Shown piece by piece: positions 19,089-27,951 of a stretch of DNA of 64,000 nucleotides. Position numbers and translations under genes: made by a program. The notes beneath the pieces were generated by a model. It was not told the DNA's origin. It ran no database searches and was given only the letters and a program-made list of their open reading frames with translations. The DNA is from Chryseobacterium phocaeense (GTDB taxonomy: Bacteria; Bacteroidota; Bacteroidia; Flavobacteriales; Weeksellaceae): NCBI RefSeq assembly GCF_900169075.1, contig NZ_LT827014.1:930001-994000 (forward strand), read 5' to 3'. Position 1 is the first letter of the stretch. Every line of letters starts with the position of its first letter.

Positions 19089-19188
19089 ATACTTGACAGG
19101 TGTTTTTATTTTTGTAATTAATGATTATATTTATGGTTACCAGTAGTTAAAATCTGCTTAATCTCCTCAATGTGCAGGAGATATGAAT

Positions 19189-20160
19189 TTAAAAATTACG
19201 GTTACTTACAAATTTACTATCTAATTGATAATAAATGATATTAAAACGGGAGATTTTTTTCTCGAGGAAATCCGTTACCTCTTTCAGCTGTTCTTCAGAA
19301 ATTTCCTCAACCTTTATTTTAAAGCCTTTATTTAAGTAGTTTCCGAAATAAAAGCCATCCTTGATAATTTCCACCTCATTATCCGCAATCTTTCTGAATC
19401 CCGGATTCTCAAGATCCTTTTTGGATAAAGCATTGATTAATCTGTGCTTTTCAAGATGATTGGTGACAATACCCCATGAATAGACCGGCAGCGCGACTTC
19501 AATTTTTTTAGTAGGATAATCTTCCAGTTTGGAAAGATAGCTTTTTAAAACCGTCACATCCAGAATCGAATTTTTATTGGAGTTTTCCAGCGGAGAGGAA
19601 GTAGAGTAGCACATCAGATACACCTTATCCACGGGAGGAATTCCGGTCTGGTTCTTGTCTTTCACCTGATGGAGGCGGAGCGTGCAGGTAACCTCTTTTC
19701 CGGATACTTTTTTCAGCTCTTTTAAAAAGGTAAAATAATCGTTCCTTGTCCCCGCAGTCCAGTCACAGTCGATCTGGATTTCATTGCTGATGTTTAAACC
19801 GTATTCATTAGCTTTCTTTTGAACCAGCTCATGAATATGCTTCGCAATAAAACGGATCTCTTCTGCGGAGATACGGTACATAGATTGATTCGTGATAAAA
19901 ACGGTCGGGACAATCTTCTTCCCGGTCCGGAAGCTTTTATCTTTCGTAATAACCGCAACCGGCTGAAACTGGCCGCCGGTTTTATCAATATCAAAAAACC
20001 GGGTATACAGATACGGAACGGATGCTTGGTCCAGAGCTTTTTTCTCAGCCTGATCCAGCTTCAGTTGTGTTTTCCAATAATAAAAAGTATACGGGTGATT
20101 TTCTTTTTTGTTACACGAAACGATAATAAGTAGAAGAAATAATACTTTTAATGCTCTCAT
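19189..20160 (-). CDS. lipoprotein, possibly glycosidase-like barrel, function unknown
   Basis: A 323-residue lipoprotein with lipobox IIVSCNKK near residue 16. The order of motifs (YYWKTQLKLD at the start, VFITNQSM, NEIQIDCDWTAGTRNDYFTFLKELKK, then VYLMCYSTSSPLEN and VALPVYSWGIV) suggests a TIM-barrel protein with an acidic residue pair at a strand end (QIDCDW), as in some uncharacterised glycosidase-like families. I cannot name the family securely. The start overlaps the stop of the upstream small exported protein by 4 nt (ATGA), so they are one operon. Confidence 0.7.
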   Translation of the reverse strand: MRALKVLFLLLIIVSCNKKENHPYTFYYWKTQLKLDQAEKKALDQASVPYLYTRFFDIDKTGGQFQPVAVITKDKSFRTGKKIVPTVFITNQSMYRISAEEIRFIAKHIHELVQKKANEYGLNISNEIQIDCDWTAGTRNDYFTFLKELKKVSGKEVTCTLRLHQVKDKNQTGIPPVDKVYLMCYSTSSPLENSNKNSILDVTVLKSYLSKLEDYPTKKIEVALPVYSWGIVTNHLEKHRLINALSKKDLENPGFRKIADNEVEIIKDGFYFGNYLNKGFKIKVEEISEEQLKEVTDFLEKKISRFNIIYYQLDSKFVSNRNF

Positions 20161-20576
20161 CTCTTGTATAGTTCGCTTTCGCAGACGCAGACATCCTGTG
20201 TAGCGCTTTCCATGCTGGAGCAGCAGTCCTCGGATTTCCGGATATTTCCATCCTTGTCTGTCATATATATTTTGTCTTTATCGAATTTTACGTAAAAACT
20301 CTCTTTATATTTTTTGAAAGCGACTTTCATCACTTTCGGATTGTATTTTCCTGCGTTCATTTCTTCGGTAGTTTCCGTTCCGTCTGCCTGGTTCACCTGA
20401 ACAAACCCGAAATGCACATCGCCGTTTTTCTTGATATCCAGATAATAATGTGGGGTTCCCGTTCCACTGTAGCCCTGAAGAATATCAAAACTTCTGTATC
20501 CGGTAAAAGGAGCCTTTGTTTGTGCAAAAGACAAAACACTGATGCATAAGATAATTAAGCTGAAGATTTTTTTCAT
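20157..20576 (-). CDS. small exported protein, function unknown
   Basis: I place the start at the ATG at 20576, giving 139 residues with a clean signal peptide (MKKIFSLIILCISVLSFAQ). The frame stays open upstream to 20663, but that adds an unlikely 29-residue extension before the signal. The mature protein is beta-rich (YRSFDILQGYSGTGTPHYYLDIKKNGDVHFGFVQV) with CC and CVCE cysteines near the end (EDCCSSMESATQDVCVCESE). It is translationally coupled to the lipoprotein gene through a 4-nt overlap. No family is recognised. Confidence 0.7.
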   Translation of the reverse strand: MKKIFSLIILCISVLSFAQTKAPFTGYRSFDILQGYSGTGTPHYYLDIKKNGDVHFGFVQVNQADGTETTEEMNAGKYNPKVMKVAFKKYKESFYVKFDKDKIYMTDKDGNIRKSEDCCSSMESATQDVCVCESELYKR

Positions 20577-20718
20577 ATATTTTTTTTCAAAAGTAAAGAT
20601 ATTCCTGCAAAAATTAAACCGTAAAAACCCGGTGATTGGCGGTTTTGGATAATGGTATACCAATTAACTTTTAAAGAAGACCAATGAACTGAAACTTTTA
20701 TGAGTTAACAGGAAGGAA
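20577..20718. other. non-coding spacer
   Basis: A+T-rich sequence upstream of the small exported protein. It should hold that gene's promoter, but I see no good TAnnTTTG match. The repeat and terminator that follow complete a gap of more than 300 nt between genes. Confidence 0.5.
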
Positions 20719-20850
20719 ATTAAAACCATTAAGATGTATTTAAGTTTTTAAGAGTATTAAGAAGGGCTTCGCTTAAGAAACGCTGCTAAAAAAAATCTTT
20801 GATTTTTCTTAATTTTCCTTATCTCCTTTATTATTCTTAATGGTTAAAAT
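20719..20850. repeat. imperfect inverted repeat with AACCATTAAGA ends
   Basis: The outer arms are attaaaaccattaaga (20719-20734) and tcttaatggttaaaat (20835-20850), 14 of 16 complementary with an exact 11-bp core. Inside are several TTAAG/CTTAA motifs and gcttcgcttaagaaac. This resembles dispersed intergenic elements I associate with Chryseobacterium genomes. There is no ORF. Confidence 0.5.
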
Positions 20851-20851
20851 A

Positions 20852-20882
20852 AAAAGATCATTCCGGGAGAGAATGATCTTTT
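20852..20882. terminator. terminator after the glp operon
   Basis: A 12-bp stem aaaagatcattc / gaatgatctttt with a 7-nt loop. It lies 21 nt past the stop of the outer-membrane gene (20904). A/T-rich flanks would let it work on both strands. Confidence 0.85.
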
Positions 20883-20903
20883 GTTGTGTAGCTAAAATTC
20901 GGA

Positions 20904-21704
20904 TTAAAATACAGTAGCAGCCAGCTGAATTCTTGCATACTTATTGGAAGGATTCCACATCGCCATCATAGAAACCGGAAGACTGTAATGATCAGTAATT
21001 TTAATGGTTTTGGAAGCTTTTACGCCTACATTGACGATATCAAAGCTGTTTTTGCCATTCCCGTAAAGGAAATTTCTGTCATTCAAAGCAAATCCCGCAC
21101 CTGCGAAAGCATCCAGTCTGATCTTCTCACCTGCAATCACAGGATAGCTTGCCTGAATATAGGTGGAATATTTATTCTTTTTATACGTTCCGTCTTCTTC
21201 CAGAACAACTTCTCCGGCATTGGCTCCGCCGTACAGCATAATATCTGCTTCAATATTCAACGGGAATGAAGGCCCGAAAGTATAATTGGTTCTAAGATCA
21301 ATAATGTGAGCCGTTCTTCTCTGCGAGTAACTGAAAATATCGTCTGCTGCAACCGCAGTATTGATATTCCTGGAATTATACAGGTCCCAGAGCCCGATAT
21401 AGAAACGGTTGTGGGAATACTGGATATAATAATTGATCTCTTTATAATGGGTACCGTCTTTATCATCAGCCAATGCCGAAGCTCCCCAAATACCAATTTT
21501 CCACTTCTTTTCAGAATCCAGGGCATAAGAGAGGTTGCCCATCACCACAGGCTTATCTGTAATAATCAACCCTCTCCACAGGTGATTGTTCTGAATATTG
21601 GCCGTGAAATCCAGCCTGTTGCTTTCCTTGGCTTCCTCGTTCTCCTGAGAGAATAGTTTTCCTGTGCCTAATATAATCAGGCATGCAATTTTTAAAACTT
21701 TCAT
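20904..21704 (-). CDS. outer-membrane beta-barrel protein of the glycerol operon
   Basis: A 266-residue protein with a signal peptide (MKVLKIACLIILGTGKLFSQ). The remainder alternates in a transmembrane-barrel pattern (NNHLWRGLIITDKPVVMGNLSYALD, KWKIGIWGASALAD, YYIQYSHNRFYIGLWDLYNSRN) and ends with an aromatic residue (IQLAATVF), as outer-membrane barrels do. It starts 9 nt after the glpF stop, so it is the last gene of glpD-glpK-glpF. Context suggests an outer-membrane entry route for glycerol or a glycerol phosphate compound. That is inference; the fold is the firm part. Confidence 0.8.
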   Translation of the reverse strand: MKVLKIACLIILGTGKLFSQENEEAKESNRLDFTANIQNNHLWRGLIITDKPVVMGNLSYALDSEKKWKIGIWGASALADDKDGTHYKEINYYIQYSHNRFYIGLWDLYNSRNINTAVAADDIFSYSQRRTAHIIDLRTNYTFGPSFPLNIEADIMLYGGANAGEVVLEEDGTYKKNKYSTYIQASYPVIAGEKIRLDAFAGAGFALNDRNFLYGNGKNSFDIVNVGVKASKTIKITDHYSLPVSMMAMWNPSNKYARIQLAATVF

Positions 21705-21713
21705 GGGGTATTT

Positions 21714-22445
21714 TTAATGTATTATTCCAGACAGAACGGCTGCAATCACGGCGCCCAGGACAGGACCCGCAACCGGAATCCAGGCATATCCCCAGTCACT
21801 GCTGCCTTTTACGGGAAGTATAGCATGCATGATTCTTGGGGCAAGATCTCTGGCCGGGTTGATGGCATAACCAGTTGTTCCGCCGAGCGATAAACCTATA
21901 GCCCACACCAACAGGGTAACAGGAAGGGCTCCTACAGAACCGAGGCCTATTTTTGCACCCGGATCGGCATTCAATGAAATGCTTGGATCTGAGAAATGAA
22001 AGATGACAAACACCAGTACAAAAGTTCCGATGACCTCACTGATCAGATTGGAAAATGGATTCCTGATTGCCGGTCCGGTACTGAAGCATGCGAGTTTAGC
22101 TCCTTCATCTTCCGTAATAGCAAAATGATCCTTATTAAACAGCCAGACCAGGAAAGCACCCAGCATTCCGCCCAGCATCTGTGCGGCAATATAAGTAGGA
22201 ACCAGGTCCCACGAGAATTTTCCGGCAACTGCGAGTCCTAATGTTACGGCTGGGTTCAGATGAGCACCGCTTGCAGGGCCTGCCACCGTAACGCCTACGA
22301 AAACAGCCAGCGCCCAGGCCGTCGTAATGACAATCCATCCTGAATTGTTTCCTTTCGTACCTTTTAAGACAACATTCGCTACAACGCCGTTGCCCAATAA
22401 TATAAGAAGCATGGTTCCTATAAGTTCTGCGATAAATGGAGTCAT
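21714..22445 (-). CDS. glpF: glycerol facilitator (aquaglyceroporin)
   Basis: A 243-residue MIP-family channel with six helices and both pore NPA motifs: AHLNPAVTLGLA in the first half and GYAINPARDLAPR in the second. The Asp after NPAR is the hallmark of glycerol-conducting members rather than strict water channels. It is an inner-membrane protein. It sits 22 nt after glpK and 9 nt before the outer-membrane barrel gene, so glycerol uptake and phosphorylation are co-expressed. Confidence 0.96.
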   Translation of the reverse strand: MTPFIAELIGTMLLILLGNGVVANVVLKGTKGNNSGWIVITTAWALAVFVGVTVAGPASGAHLNPAVTLGLAVAGKFSWDLVPTYIAAQMLGGMLGAFLVWLFNKDHFAITEDEGAKLACFSTGPAIRNPFSNLISEVIGTFVLVFVIFHFSDPSISLNADPGAKIGLGSVGALPVTLLVWAIGLSLGGTTGYAINPARDLAPRIMHAILPVKGSSDWGYAWIPVAGPVLGAVIAAVLSGIIH

Positions 22446-22467
22446 GAGTAGTTTTTTTAGTTAGGAT

Positions 22468-23964
22468 TTAATCTTCGATCCAGCTTTGGGAACGCTTCAC
22501 TGCTTTGTTCCAGAAATGAATCATTTGATCTGCTTTTTCTTTGTCCAGCTGAGGGTGGAAATCTTTGTCCACGATCCATTGAGTCTGAATCTCATTGATG
22601 TCTTTCCAGTAGCCTACTGCCAATCCGGCCAGGTAAGCGGCTCCTAAAGCAGTTGTTTCAAGGGTTTTCGGTCTTGTAATTTTAAATCCGAAGAGGTCGG
22701 ACTGAATCTGCATCAGAAGATCACTGGCAGAAGCCCCTCCATCCACTCTGAGTTCAAGGCTTGGTCTTCCTGAATCAGCTTCCATAGATTTTACGATATC
22801 ATAGACCTGGAATGCAATTCCTTCCAGAGTAGCTCTTGCGATGTGTCCGTTGGTAGTTCCCCGGGTTACGCCTACTATAGTTCCTCTGGCATACTGATCC
22901 CAGTAAGGAGCACCCAAACCTGTCAGGGCAGGAACAAAATAAACGCCGCCGTTGTCTTCCACGCTTGCTGCAAGATCATTTACTTCTTCAGAAGAGTGGA
23001 TCAGCTTAAGCCCGTCTCTCAGCCACTGAATAGCAGCCCCGCCGACGAAAACACTTCCTTCCAGGGCGTAGTTCACTTCTCCGTTAATTTTCCAGGCTAC
23101 TGTAGTTAAGAGATTGTTTTTAGAGGAGACAGCCTCTTTTCCGGTGTTCATTAATAAGAAGCACCCTGTTCCGTAGGTATTTTTTACCATTCCCGGGGTG
23201 ATGCACATCTGTCCGAATAAGGCTGCCTGCTGGTCTCCAGCAATTCCTGCAATCGGAATTTTGGTGGAAAATAGGGTGGTTGCCGTTTCACCGTAGATTT
23301 CGCTGCTCTGTTTCACTTCCGGAAGAACAGATCTTGGAATATCAAATAAATCAAGAAGATCCTGATCCCATTCTAAAGTATGAATGTTTAAAAGCATGGT
23401 TCTGCTGGCGTTGGAAACATCGGTGATGAACATTTTTCCGCGGGTAAGTTTCCATACCAGCCAGGTGTCAACGGTTCCAAAGCATAGTTTTCCTTCGGCA
23501 GCTTTTTCCCTGGCACCTTCTACATGGTCAAGGATCCATTTAAGTTTTGTAGCTGAAAAATAGGCGTCCAGTACGAGTCCGGTTTTTTCTTTAATGGTTT
23601 CGGTGTGGCCCTGTTCTTTTAATTCGTCGCAATATTTGGCGGTTCTTCTGTCCTGCCATACAATGGCATTGTAAATAGGTTCACCGGTTTCCCTGTCCCA
23701 TACCACCGTTGTTTCACGTTGGTTGGTGATCCCGATAGCCGCTACTTCCAGGCCGGAAATACCTGCTTTGGCAATAATTTCGGCCGCAACGGAGATCTGG
23801 GATGACCATATTTCGTTAGGATCATGCTCTACCCATCCCGGGGTAGGGAAGATCTGTTCGAAGTTTTTCTGGGAGACATATTCTATAGCTCCGCTGTGAT
23901 TGAATAAAATGGCTCTGGAGGATGTGGTCCCCTGATCCAGAGCGAGAATCAGTTTTTCCTTCAT
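22468..23964 (-). CDS. glpK: glycerol kinase
   Basis: A 498-residue FGGY-family kinase that converts glycerol to sn-glycerol 3-phosphate. The ATP-binding phosphate-1 motif [15 protein letters not shown] is at residues 6-20. [15 protein letters not shown] and [12 protein letters not shown] are substrate-site segments. [10 protein letters not shown] and [19 protein letters not shown] are the other FGGY signatures. Length equals typical GlpK (about 500). It is cytoplasmic. The gene follows glpD by 12 nt and precedes glpF by 22 nt. Confidence 0.98.
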   Translation of the reverse strand: MKEKLILALDQGTTSSRAILFNHSGAIEYVSQKNFEQIFPTPGWVEHDPNEIWSSQISVAAEIIAKAGISGLEVAAIGITNQRETTVVWDRETGEPIYNAIVWQDRRTAKYCDELKEQGHTETIKEKTGLVLDAYFSATKLKWILDHVEGAREKAAEGKLCFGTVDTWLVWKLTRGKMFITDVSNASRTMLLNIHTLEWDQDLLDLFDIPRSVLPEVKQSSEIYGETATTLFSTKIPIAGIAGDQQAALFGQMCITPGMVKNTYGTGCFLLMNTGKEAVSSKNNLLTTVAWKINGEVNYALEGSVFVGGAAIQWLRDGLKLIHSSEEVNDLAASVEDNGGVYFVPALTGLGAPYWDQYARGTIVGVTRGTTNGHIARATLEGIAFQVYDIVKSMEADSGRPSLELRVDGGASASDLLMQIQSDLFGFKITRPKTLETTALGAAYLAGLAVGYWKDINEIQTQWIVDKDFHPQLDKEKADQMIHFWNKAVKRSQSWIED

Positions 23965-23976
23965 ACTGCAAATTTT

Positions 23977-25572
23977 TTAATGAGTAGTGGTTTTGGGAGT
24001 GTAAGGCGTTAACAAATATCCTTTTGCTAATTCAATAAATTCTTTTTCCTGTTCATTGGCCCATTCCTGAGAATGTTCTTTTTCTGTGGCGATAAGCTGT
24101 GCAATGGTATGCGCACTGTCTATCGCGGCTCTTGCATCTAAAAATAAGAGACGGACTCTCCGTGCAAGAATATCTTCGATGGTTTCGGCCATTTCATATC
24201 TTACGGCCCAAACCGCTTCAGCAATAGTGAAAGCATGATCCGGATGGATCTTCTGTGCGTATTGAGGATCGCTGCTCTGCAATGATTTTATGGCAGGAAT
24301 ATCTGATCCGTAAACGTACAAATGACTGGTACGGTCAACCAGTTCTGCTTTCATATTCCCGTGAATAGACATATTTTCCGTTTGTGAAGGGCCTCCTTTT
24401 AAGTGCAGGATCTCTACGGCTTTGTCAATGGTGTCCTGGGCCATTTTACGGTAGGTAGTCCATTTTCCTCCGATGATAGAAACCAGCCCGGTATCGGAAG
24501 CAATAACCTTATGGCTTCTGGAAACTTCCTTGGTGCTTTTGCCTCCTTCTTTTGGGGCGGCGAGTGGTCTCAGTCCGGCGAACATAGATTTTACATCCTC
24601 CCGCGTTGGTTTCTTGGCTAAATACTGTCTTGCTGTATTTAAAACAAAACTTATTTCAGATTCCAGAGCGTGCGGTTCAAAACTCGGAGTATCCAGAAGG
24701 GTGTCGGTTGTTCCTACCAATGCCCTGTCGTGCCATGGGACGACAAAAAGAACTCTTCCGTCTGAAGTTTTCGGGATCATGATGGCATCATCACTTTTCA
24801 GGAATGATTTATCTAAAACCAAATGAATACCCTGACTTGGAACAACAAACTTTCCATGTTTCGGATTATTCATATTCAGAATATCATTGGTGAATACACC
24901 CGTTGCATTGATCACTGCTTTAGCTCGAAGCTCGTACTGCTGACCGGTGAACTGGTCTTCGGCTTTCACACCGTTTATTTTTCCGGAATCATTTTTCAGA
25001 AGCCCGGTTACTTTCATATAATTAACAGCACTTCCTCCTTTTTCTATAAGGGTCTGGGTCAGGTTGACCGCTAATCTCGCATCATCAAACTGCCCGTCCT
25101 GGTACACCACTCCGCTGGCAAGGTTATGCTGCTCAATGGTTGGAAGCTTTTCAACGGTTTTGGCTTTGCTGATGTATTTGGTTTTCCCTAAGCTTAGTTT
25201 CCCTGCAAGAAAATCATAGATAGATAATCCTATTTTATAATAGATTCCTCCCCACCAGGTGTAGTTAGGAATAATGAATGACTGGTTTTTTACCACATGA
25301 GCTGCGTTTTGGGCAAGAAGGCCTCTTTCTTTCAGTGCCTCTTTTACAAGGCCTACATCTCCCTGTGCAAGGTATCTTACACCGCCATGTACCAGTTTGG
25401 TGCTCCGGCTGGATGTGGCTTTTGCAAAATCATGAGATTCCAGAAGAAGGGTTTTAAATCCTCTGCTGGCTGCATCCAATGCTGATCCTAAACCGCTGGC
25501 GCCACCGCCAATCACGATAAAGTCCCATTCCTGAATGCTTGTTAATTTACTTATTTCTTCGTTTCGTTTCAT
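23977..25572 (-). CDS. glpD: glycerol-3-phosphate dehydrogenase (FAD, quinone-linked)
   Basis: A 531-residue aerobic-type GlpD that oxidises glycerol 3-phosphate to dihydroxyacetone phosphate at the inner membrane. The FAD dinucleotide motif IVIGGGASGLGSALDAASRG is near residue 20. LVHGGVRYLAQGDVGLV is the family's second signature. VPWHDRALVGTTDT and GGKWTTYRKMA lie in the FAD/substrate domain, and the C-terminal domain includes AVRYEMAETIEDILARR. It is the first gene of glpD-glpK-glpF-omp and is divergent from glpR. Confidence 0.98.
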   Translation of the reverse strand: MKRNEEISKLTSIQEWDFIVIGGGASGLGSALDAASRGFKTLLLESHDFAKATSSRSTKLVHGGVRYLAQGDVGLVKEALKERGLLAQNAAHVVKNQSFIIPNYTWWGGIYYKIGLSIYDFLAGKLSLGKTKYISKAKTVEKLPTIEQHNLASGVVYQDGQFDDARLAVNLTQTLIEKGGSAVNYMKVTGLLKNDSGKINGVKAEDQFTGQQYELRAKAVINATGVFTNDILNMNNPKHGKFVVPSQGIHLVLDKSFLKSDDAIMIPKTSDGRVLFVVPWHDRALVGTTDTLLDTPSFEPHALESEISFVLNTARQYLAKKPTREDVKSMFAGLRPLAAPKEGGKSTKEVSRSHKVIASDTGLVSIIGGKWTTYRKMAQDTIDKAVEILHLKGGPSQTENMSIHGNMKAELVDRTSHLYVYGSDIPAIKSLQSSDPQYAQKIHPDHAFTIAEAVWAVRYEMAETIEDILARRVRLLFLDARAAIDSAHTIAQLIATEKEHSQEWANEQEKEFIELAKGYLLTPYTPKTTTH

Positions 25573-25605
25573 AAATGTTTCGTTTATGTTTCGTTTTCAA
25601 ATGTA
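25561..25605 (-). promoter_or_regulatory. glpD promoter with tandem operator-like repeats
   Basis: On the minus strand an exact -7 element TACATTTG lies at 25598-25605, with a weak -33. Immediately downstream (plus-strand reading) are two adjacent perfect 11-bp repeats ATGTTTCGTTT (25575-25585 and 25586-25596). A third partial copy GTTTCGTTT (25561-25569) lies in the first glpD codons. The repeats cover the expected transcription start, which fits a repressor site for the divergent DeoR-type GlpR. The TTCG core also occurs in known GlpR operators. Confidence 0.65.
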
Positions 25606-25667
25606 TAAATTAAAAATGAAACTAAAAAGAAAATAAATGAAATTTTAACGGTCTCGGAAAAAAATGG

Positions 25668-25675
25668 TATTTTTG
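25668..25675 (+). promoter_or_regulatory. glpR promoter -7 element (TATTTTTG)
   Basis: An exact TAnnTTTG match, 14 nt before the glpR ATG. A TTTT replaces the -33 TTTG at roughly the right distance. Confidence 0.6.
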
Positions 25676-25689
25676 ATGAAAGAATCAGA

Positions 25690-26454
25690 ATGGAAAAGTT
25701 AATACCAAGGCATAACGATATATTAAAGGAACTGGATGAAAAAGGGCATGTTCTTGTACAGGATCTGTGTGAGAAGTTTAATGTATCATCAGTTACGGTC
25801 CGAAAGGATCTGAACTATCTCGAAAGTCTGGGGCTGCTTTTCCGGAACCATGGGGGCGCGAGCAAACATGTCCGGTATGCTTATGAAAGGAATGTGGATG
25901 AAAAGGAAAACATCAATGTGGAAGCCAAGCAAAATATAGCCAAAGGAGCCTTAGAGTTGATTCAGGAGAATGACTGCATTATCCTGGCTTCAGGAACTAC
26001 GATGCATTATCTGGCGAGGATGCTGGTGAACTTTGGTCCGCTTACGGTTTTAACCTCTTCTTTAAGGGTTGCGATAGAGCTTTGCAATAATCCAAACATT
26101 AATATTATACAGTTGGGTGGGGAAGTCCGTAAGAGCTCAACTTCGATAGTTGGTTCCATTTCTGAAGGGATTCTGAAGCAGTTTTCCTGCAATAAGCTTT
26201 TTCTGGGAGTAGATGGAATTGATGTTGATTTCGGGATCAGTACCTCGAATGCGGCGGAGGCTCATCTGAATCAGCTTATGATAGAATGTTCTGAGAAAGT
26301 GGTTATTCTCGGAGATTCCTCAAAGCTGAATAAAAAAGGTTTTGGAAAAATTGCTCCTTTGGACAAGGTGGATTATCTGATTACGGATAACGGTATTGGT
26401 GAAGAAGATCAATCATTGCTGGAGGAAAGAGGGGTTACGGTAATTGTAAAATAG
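25690..26454 (+). CDS. glpR: DeoR-family transcriptional repressor of the glycerol regulon
   Basis: A 254-residue regulator. Residues 4-58 are the DeoR winged helix-turn-helix (RHNDILKELDEKGHVLVQDLCEKFNVSSVTVRKDLNYLES). The rest is the DeoR sugar-phosphate sensor domain, with ILASGTTMHYLARML and KLFLGVDGIDVDFGISTSN. In this family a sugar phosphate, here probably glycerol 3-phosphate, releases the repressor. It is divergent from glpD with a 117-nt shared spacer that carries the tandem repeats. The gene name rests on context as much as on sequence. Confidence 0.88.
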   Translation: MEKLIPRHNDILKELDEKGHVLVQDLCEKFNVSSVTVRKDLNYLESLGLLFRNHGGASKHVRYAYERNVDEKENINVEAKQNIAKGALELIQENDCIILASGTTMHYLARMLVNFGPLTVLTSSLRVAIELCNNPNINIIQLGGEVRKSSTSIVGSISEGILKQFSCNKLFLGVDGIDVDFGISTSNAAEAHLNQLMIECSEKVVILGDSSKLNKKGFGKIAPLDKVDYLITDNGIGEEDQSLLEERGVTVIVK

Positions 26455-26497
26455 CATTCTTTCTTATTTATTTTTTAAAATTCAAAATAATTTCTCT

Positions 26498-26520
26498 GAA
26501 AATTCCGTGCGGATTTTTTC
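26498..26520 (+). terminator. weak terminator after glpR
   Basis: gaaaattccg-tg-cggattttttc: a short stem with one bulge and a following T-run, 44 nt past the glpR stop. Confidence 0.5.
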
Positions 26521-26565
26521 AAAATCATCTAATTGATTAAAAATCAAAATATTTTACCTGAAATA

Positions 26566-26596
26566 TTTGTCAGTTCTAAAAATATTCATAAATTTG
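26566..26596 (+). promoter_or_regulatory. rplC (S10 supercluster) promoter, consensus Bacteroidota type
   Basis: TTTG at 26566-26569, exactly 19 nt, then TAAATTTG at 26589-26596. The expected start is near 26603, leaving a leader of about 98 nt before rplC. The leader contains a small stem (ttcag/ctgaa near 26649-26663) and ends in A+T-rich sequence. It might hold an autoregulatory site, but nothing is diagnostic. Confidence 0.85.
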
Positions 26597-26701
26597 CACA
26601 CTCCATTTTAGGGGCGTAGTATGCCTATATCAAAAGTAGAAATTACTTCAGACCTCCTGAAATACAGAATTAGAAAGATAAATTTTATTATAATATAAAC
26701 A

Positions 26702-27328
26702 ATGTCAGGTATTATTGGTAAAAAAATCGGTATGACGTCTTTGTTTAACGAAGAAGGGAAAAACATTCCTTGTACAGTTATTCAGGCTGGTCCATGCTCG
26801 GTTTTACAGGTCAGAACCTTAGAAAAAGACGGATACAAATCTGTGCAATTAGGTTTCGATGACAAGAGTGAAAAGAACGTAGGTAAAGCGTTAGCTGGCC
26901 ATTTTAAAAAGGCTGGTTCTGCTCCAAAAGCTAAATTGGTAGAGTTCTACAGAGAATTCGTTGATGAAGTGAAAGTAGGAGAAGAAGTAAAAGTTGATTT
27001 ATTCGCTGAAGGTGAATTTGTTGACGTAACAGGAACTTCAAAAGGTAAAGGTTTCCAGGGTGTTGTTAAAAGACACGGCTTTGGAGGTGTAATGCAAGCT
27101 ACTCATGGTCAGCACAACAGACTTAGAGCTCCAGGTTCTATCGGTGCTGGATCTGATCCTTCAAGAGTATTCAAAGGAATGAGAATGGCGGGTAGAATGG
27201 GAGGTAAGCAGGTAACTGTACAAAACCTTCAGGTATTAAAAGTGGATCAAGAACAAAATCTTTTAGTAGTAAAAGGTGCTGTTCCGGGAGCTAAAAATTC
27301 TTATGTAATTATCAGAAAATGGAACTAG
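26702..27328 (+). CDS. rplC: 50S ribosomal protein L3
   Basis: A 208-residue protein bound near the peptidyl-transferase centre. It opens [15 protein letters not shown]. The long central loop motif [33 protein letters not shown] is intact, including the Gln that is methylated in many bacteria. It is the first gene of this ribosomal supercluster and overlaps rplD by 10 nt. Confidence 0.99.
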   Translation: MSGIIGKKIGMTSLFNEEGKNIPCTVIQAGPCSVLQVRTLEKDGYKSVQLGFDDKSEKNVGKALAGHFKKAGSAPKAKLVEFYREFVDEVKVGEEVKVDLFAEGEFVDVTGTSKGKGFQGVVKRHGFGGVMQATHGQHNRLRAPGSIGAGSDPSRVFKGMRMAGRMGGKQVTVQNLQVLKVDQEQNLLVVKGAVPGAKNSYVIIRKWN

Positions 27329-27948
27329 TAGTATTAAATACATCAGGAAAAGAGACCGGAAGAAAAGTAACTCTAGACGAAACAGTATTCGGAATTGAGC
27401 CAAATCAGCACGCGGTTTACTTAGAAGTTAAACAGTACCTTGCTGCACAAAGACAAGGGACTCATAAAGCAAAAGAAAGAAGCGAAATTACTGCTTCTAC
27501 TAAAAAACTTAAGAAGCAAAAAGGATCTGGTTCTGCAAGATACGGGGATATCAAATCTCCAACTTTCAGAGGTGGAGGTAGAGTATTCGGACCAAAGCCA
27601 AGAGATTACAGATTCAAATTGAATAAAGCTCTTAAGAGATTGGCTAAAAAATCTGTTCTTTCTCAAAAAATGAGAGACAACAGCATTAAAGTATTAGAGG
27701 CTTTCAATTTCGAAACTCCTAAAACTAAAGAGTTTATCAATATCAATAACGCTTTAGGATTCGAAGGTAAAAAATCTCTTTACATCTTAGATGAAGCAAA
27801 CAAAAATGTTTATTTATCTTCAAGAAACTTACCTAAGACTAAAGTTCTTACTTACAACGAAATTAGCTCTTATGACTTAATCAATGCAGGTGAGATCGTA
27901 TTCTTAGAAGGTGCTATCGAGAAATTCCAGGAAAATTTAAAGAAATAA
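27319..27948 (+). CDS. rplD: 50S ribosomal protein L4
   Basis: A 209-residue protein lining the exit tunnel. The tunnel loop is visible ([33 protein letters not shown]), with wild-type-like residues where macrolide-resistance changes occur. In E. coli L4 represses its own operon; no equivalent site is obvious here. It overlaps rplC by 10 nt, which implies translational coupling. rplW follows after 3 nt. Confidence 0.99.
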   Translation: MELVVLNTSGKETGRKVTLDETVFGIEPNQHAVYLEVKQYLAAQRQGTHKAKERSEITASTKKLKKQKGSGSARYGDIKSPTFRGGGRVFGPKPRDYRFKLNKALKRLAKKSVLSQKMRDNSIKVLEAFNFETPKTKEFININNALGFEGKKSLYILDEANKNVYLSSRNLPKTKVLTYNEISSYDLINAGEIVFLEGAIEKFQENLKK

Positions 27949-27951
27949 ATC

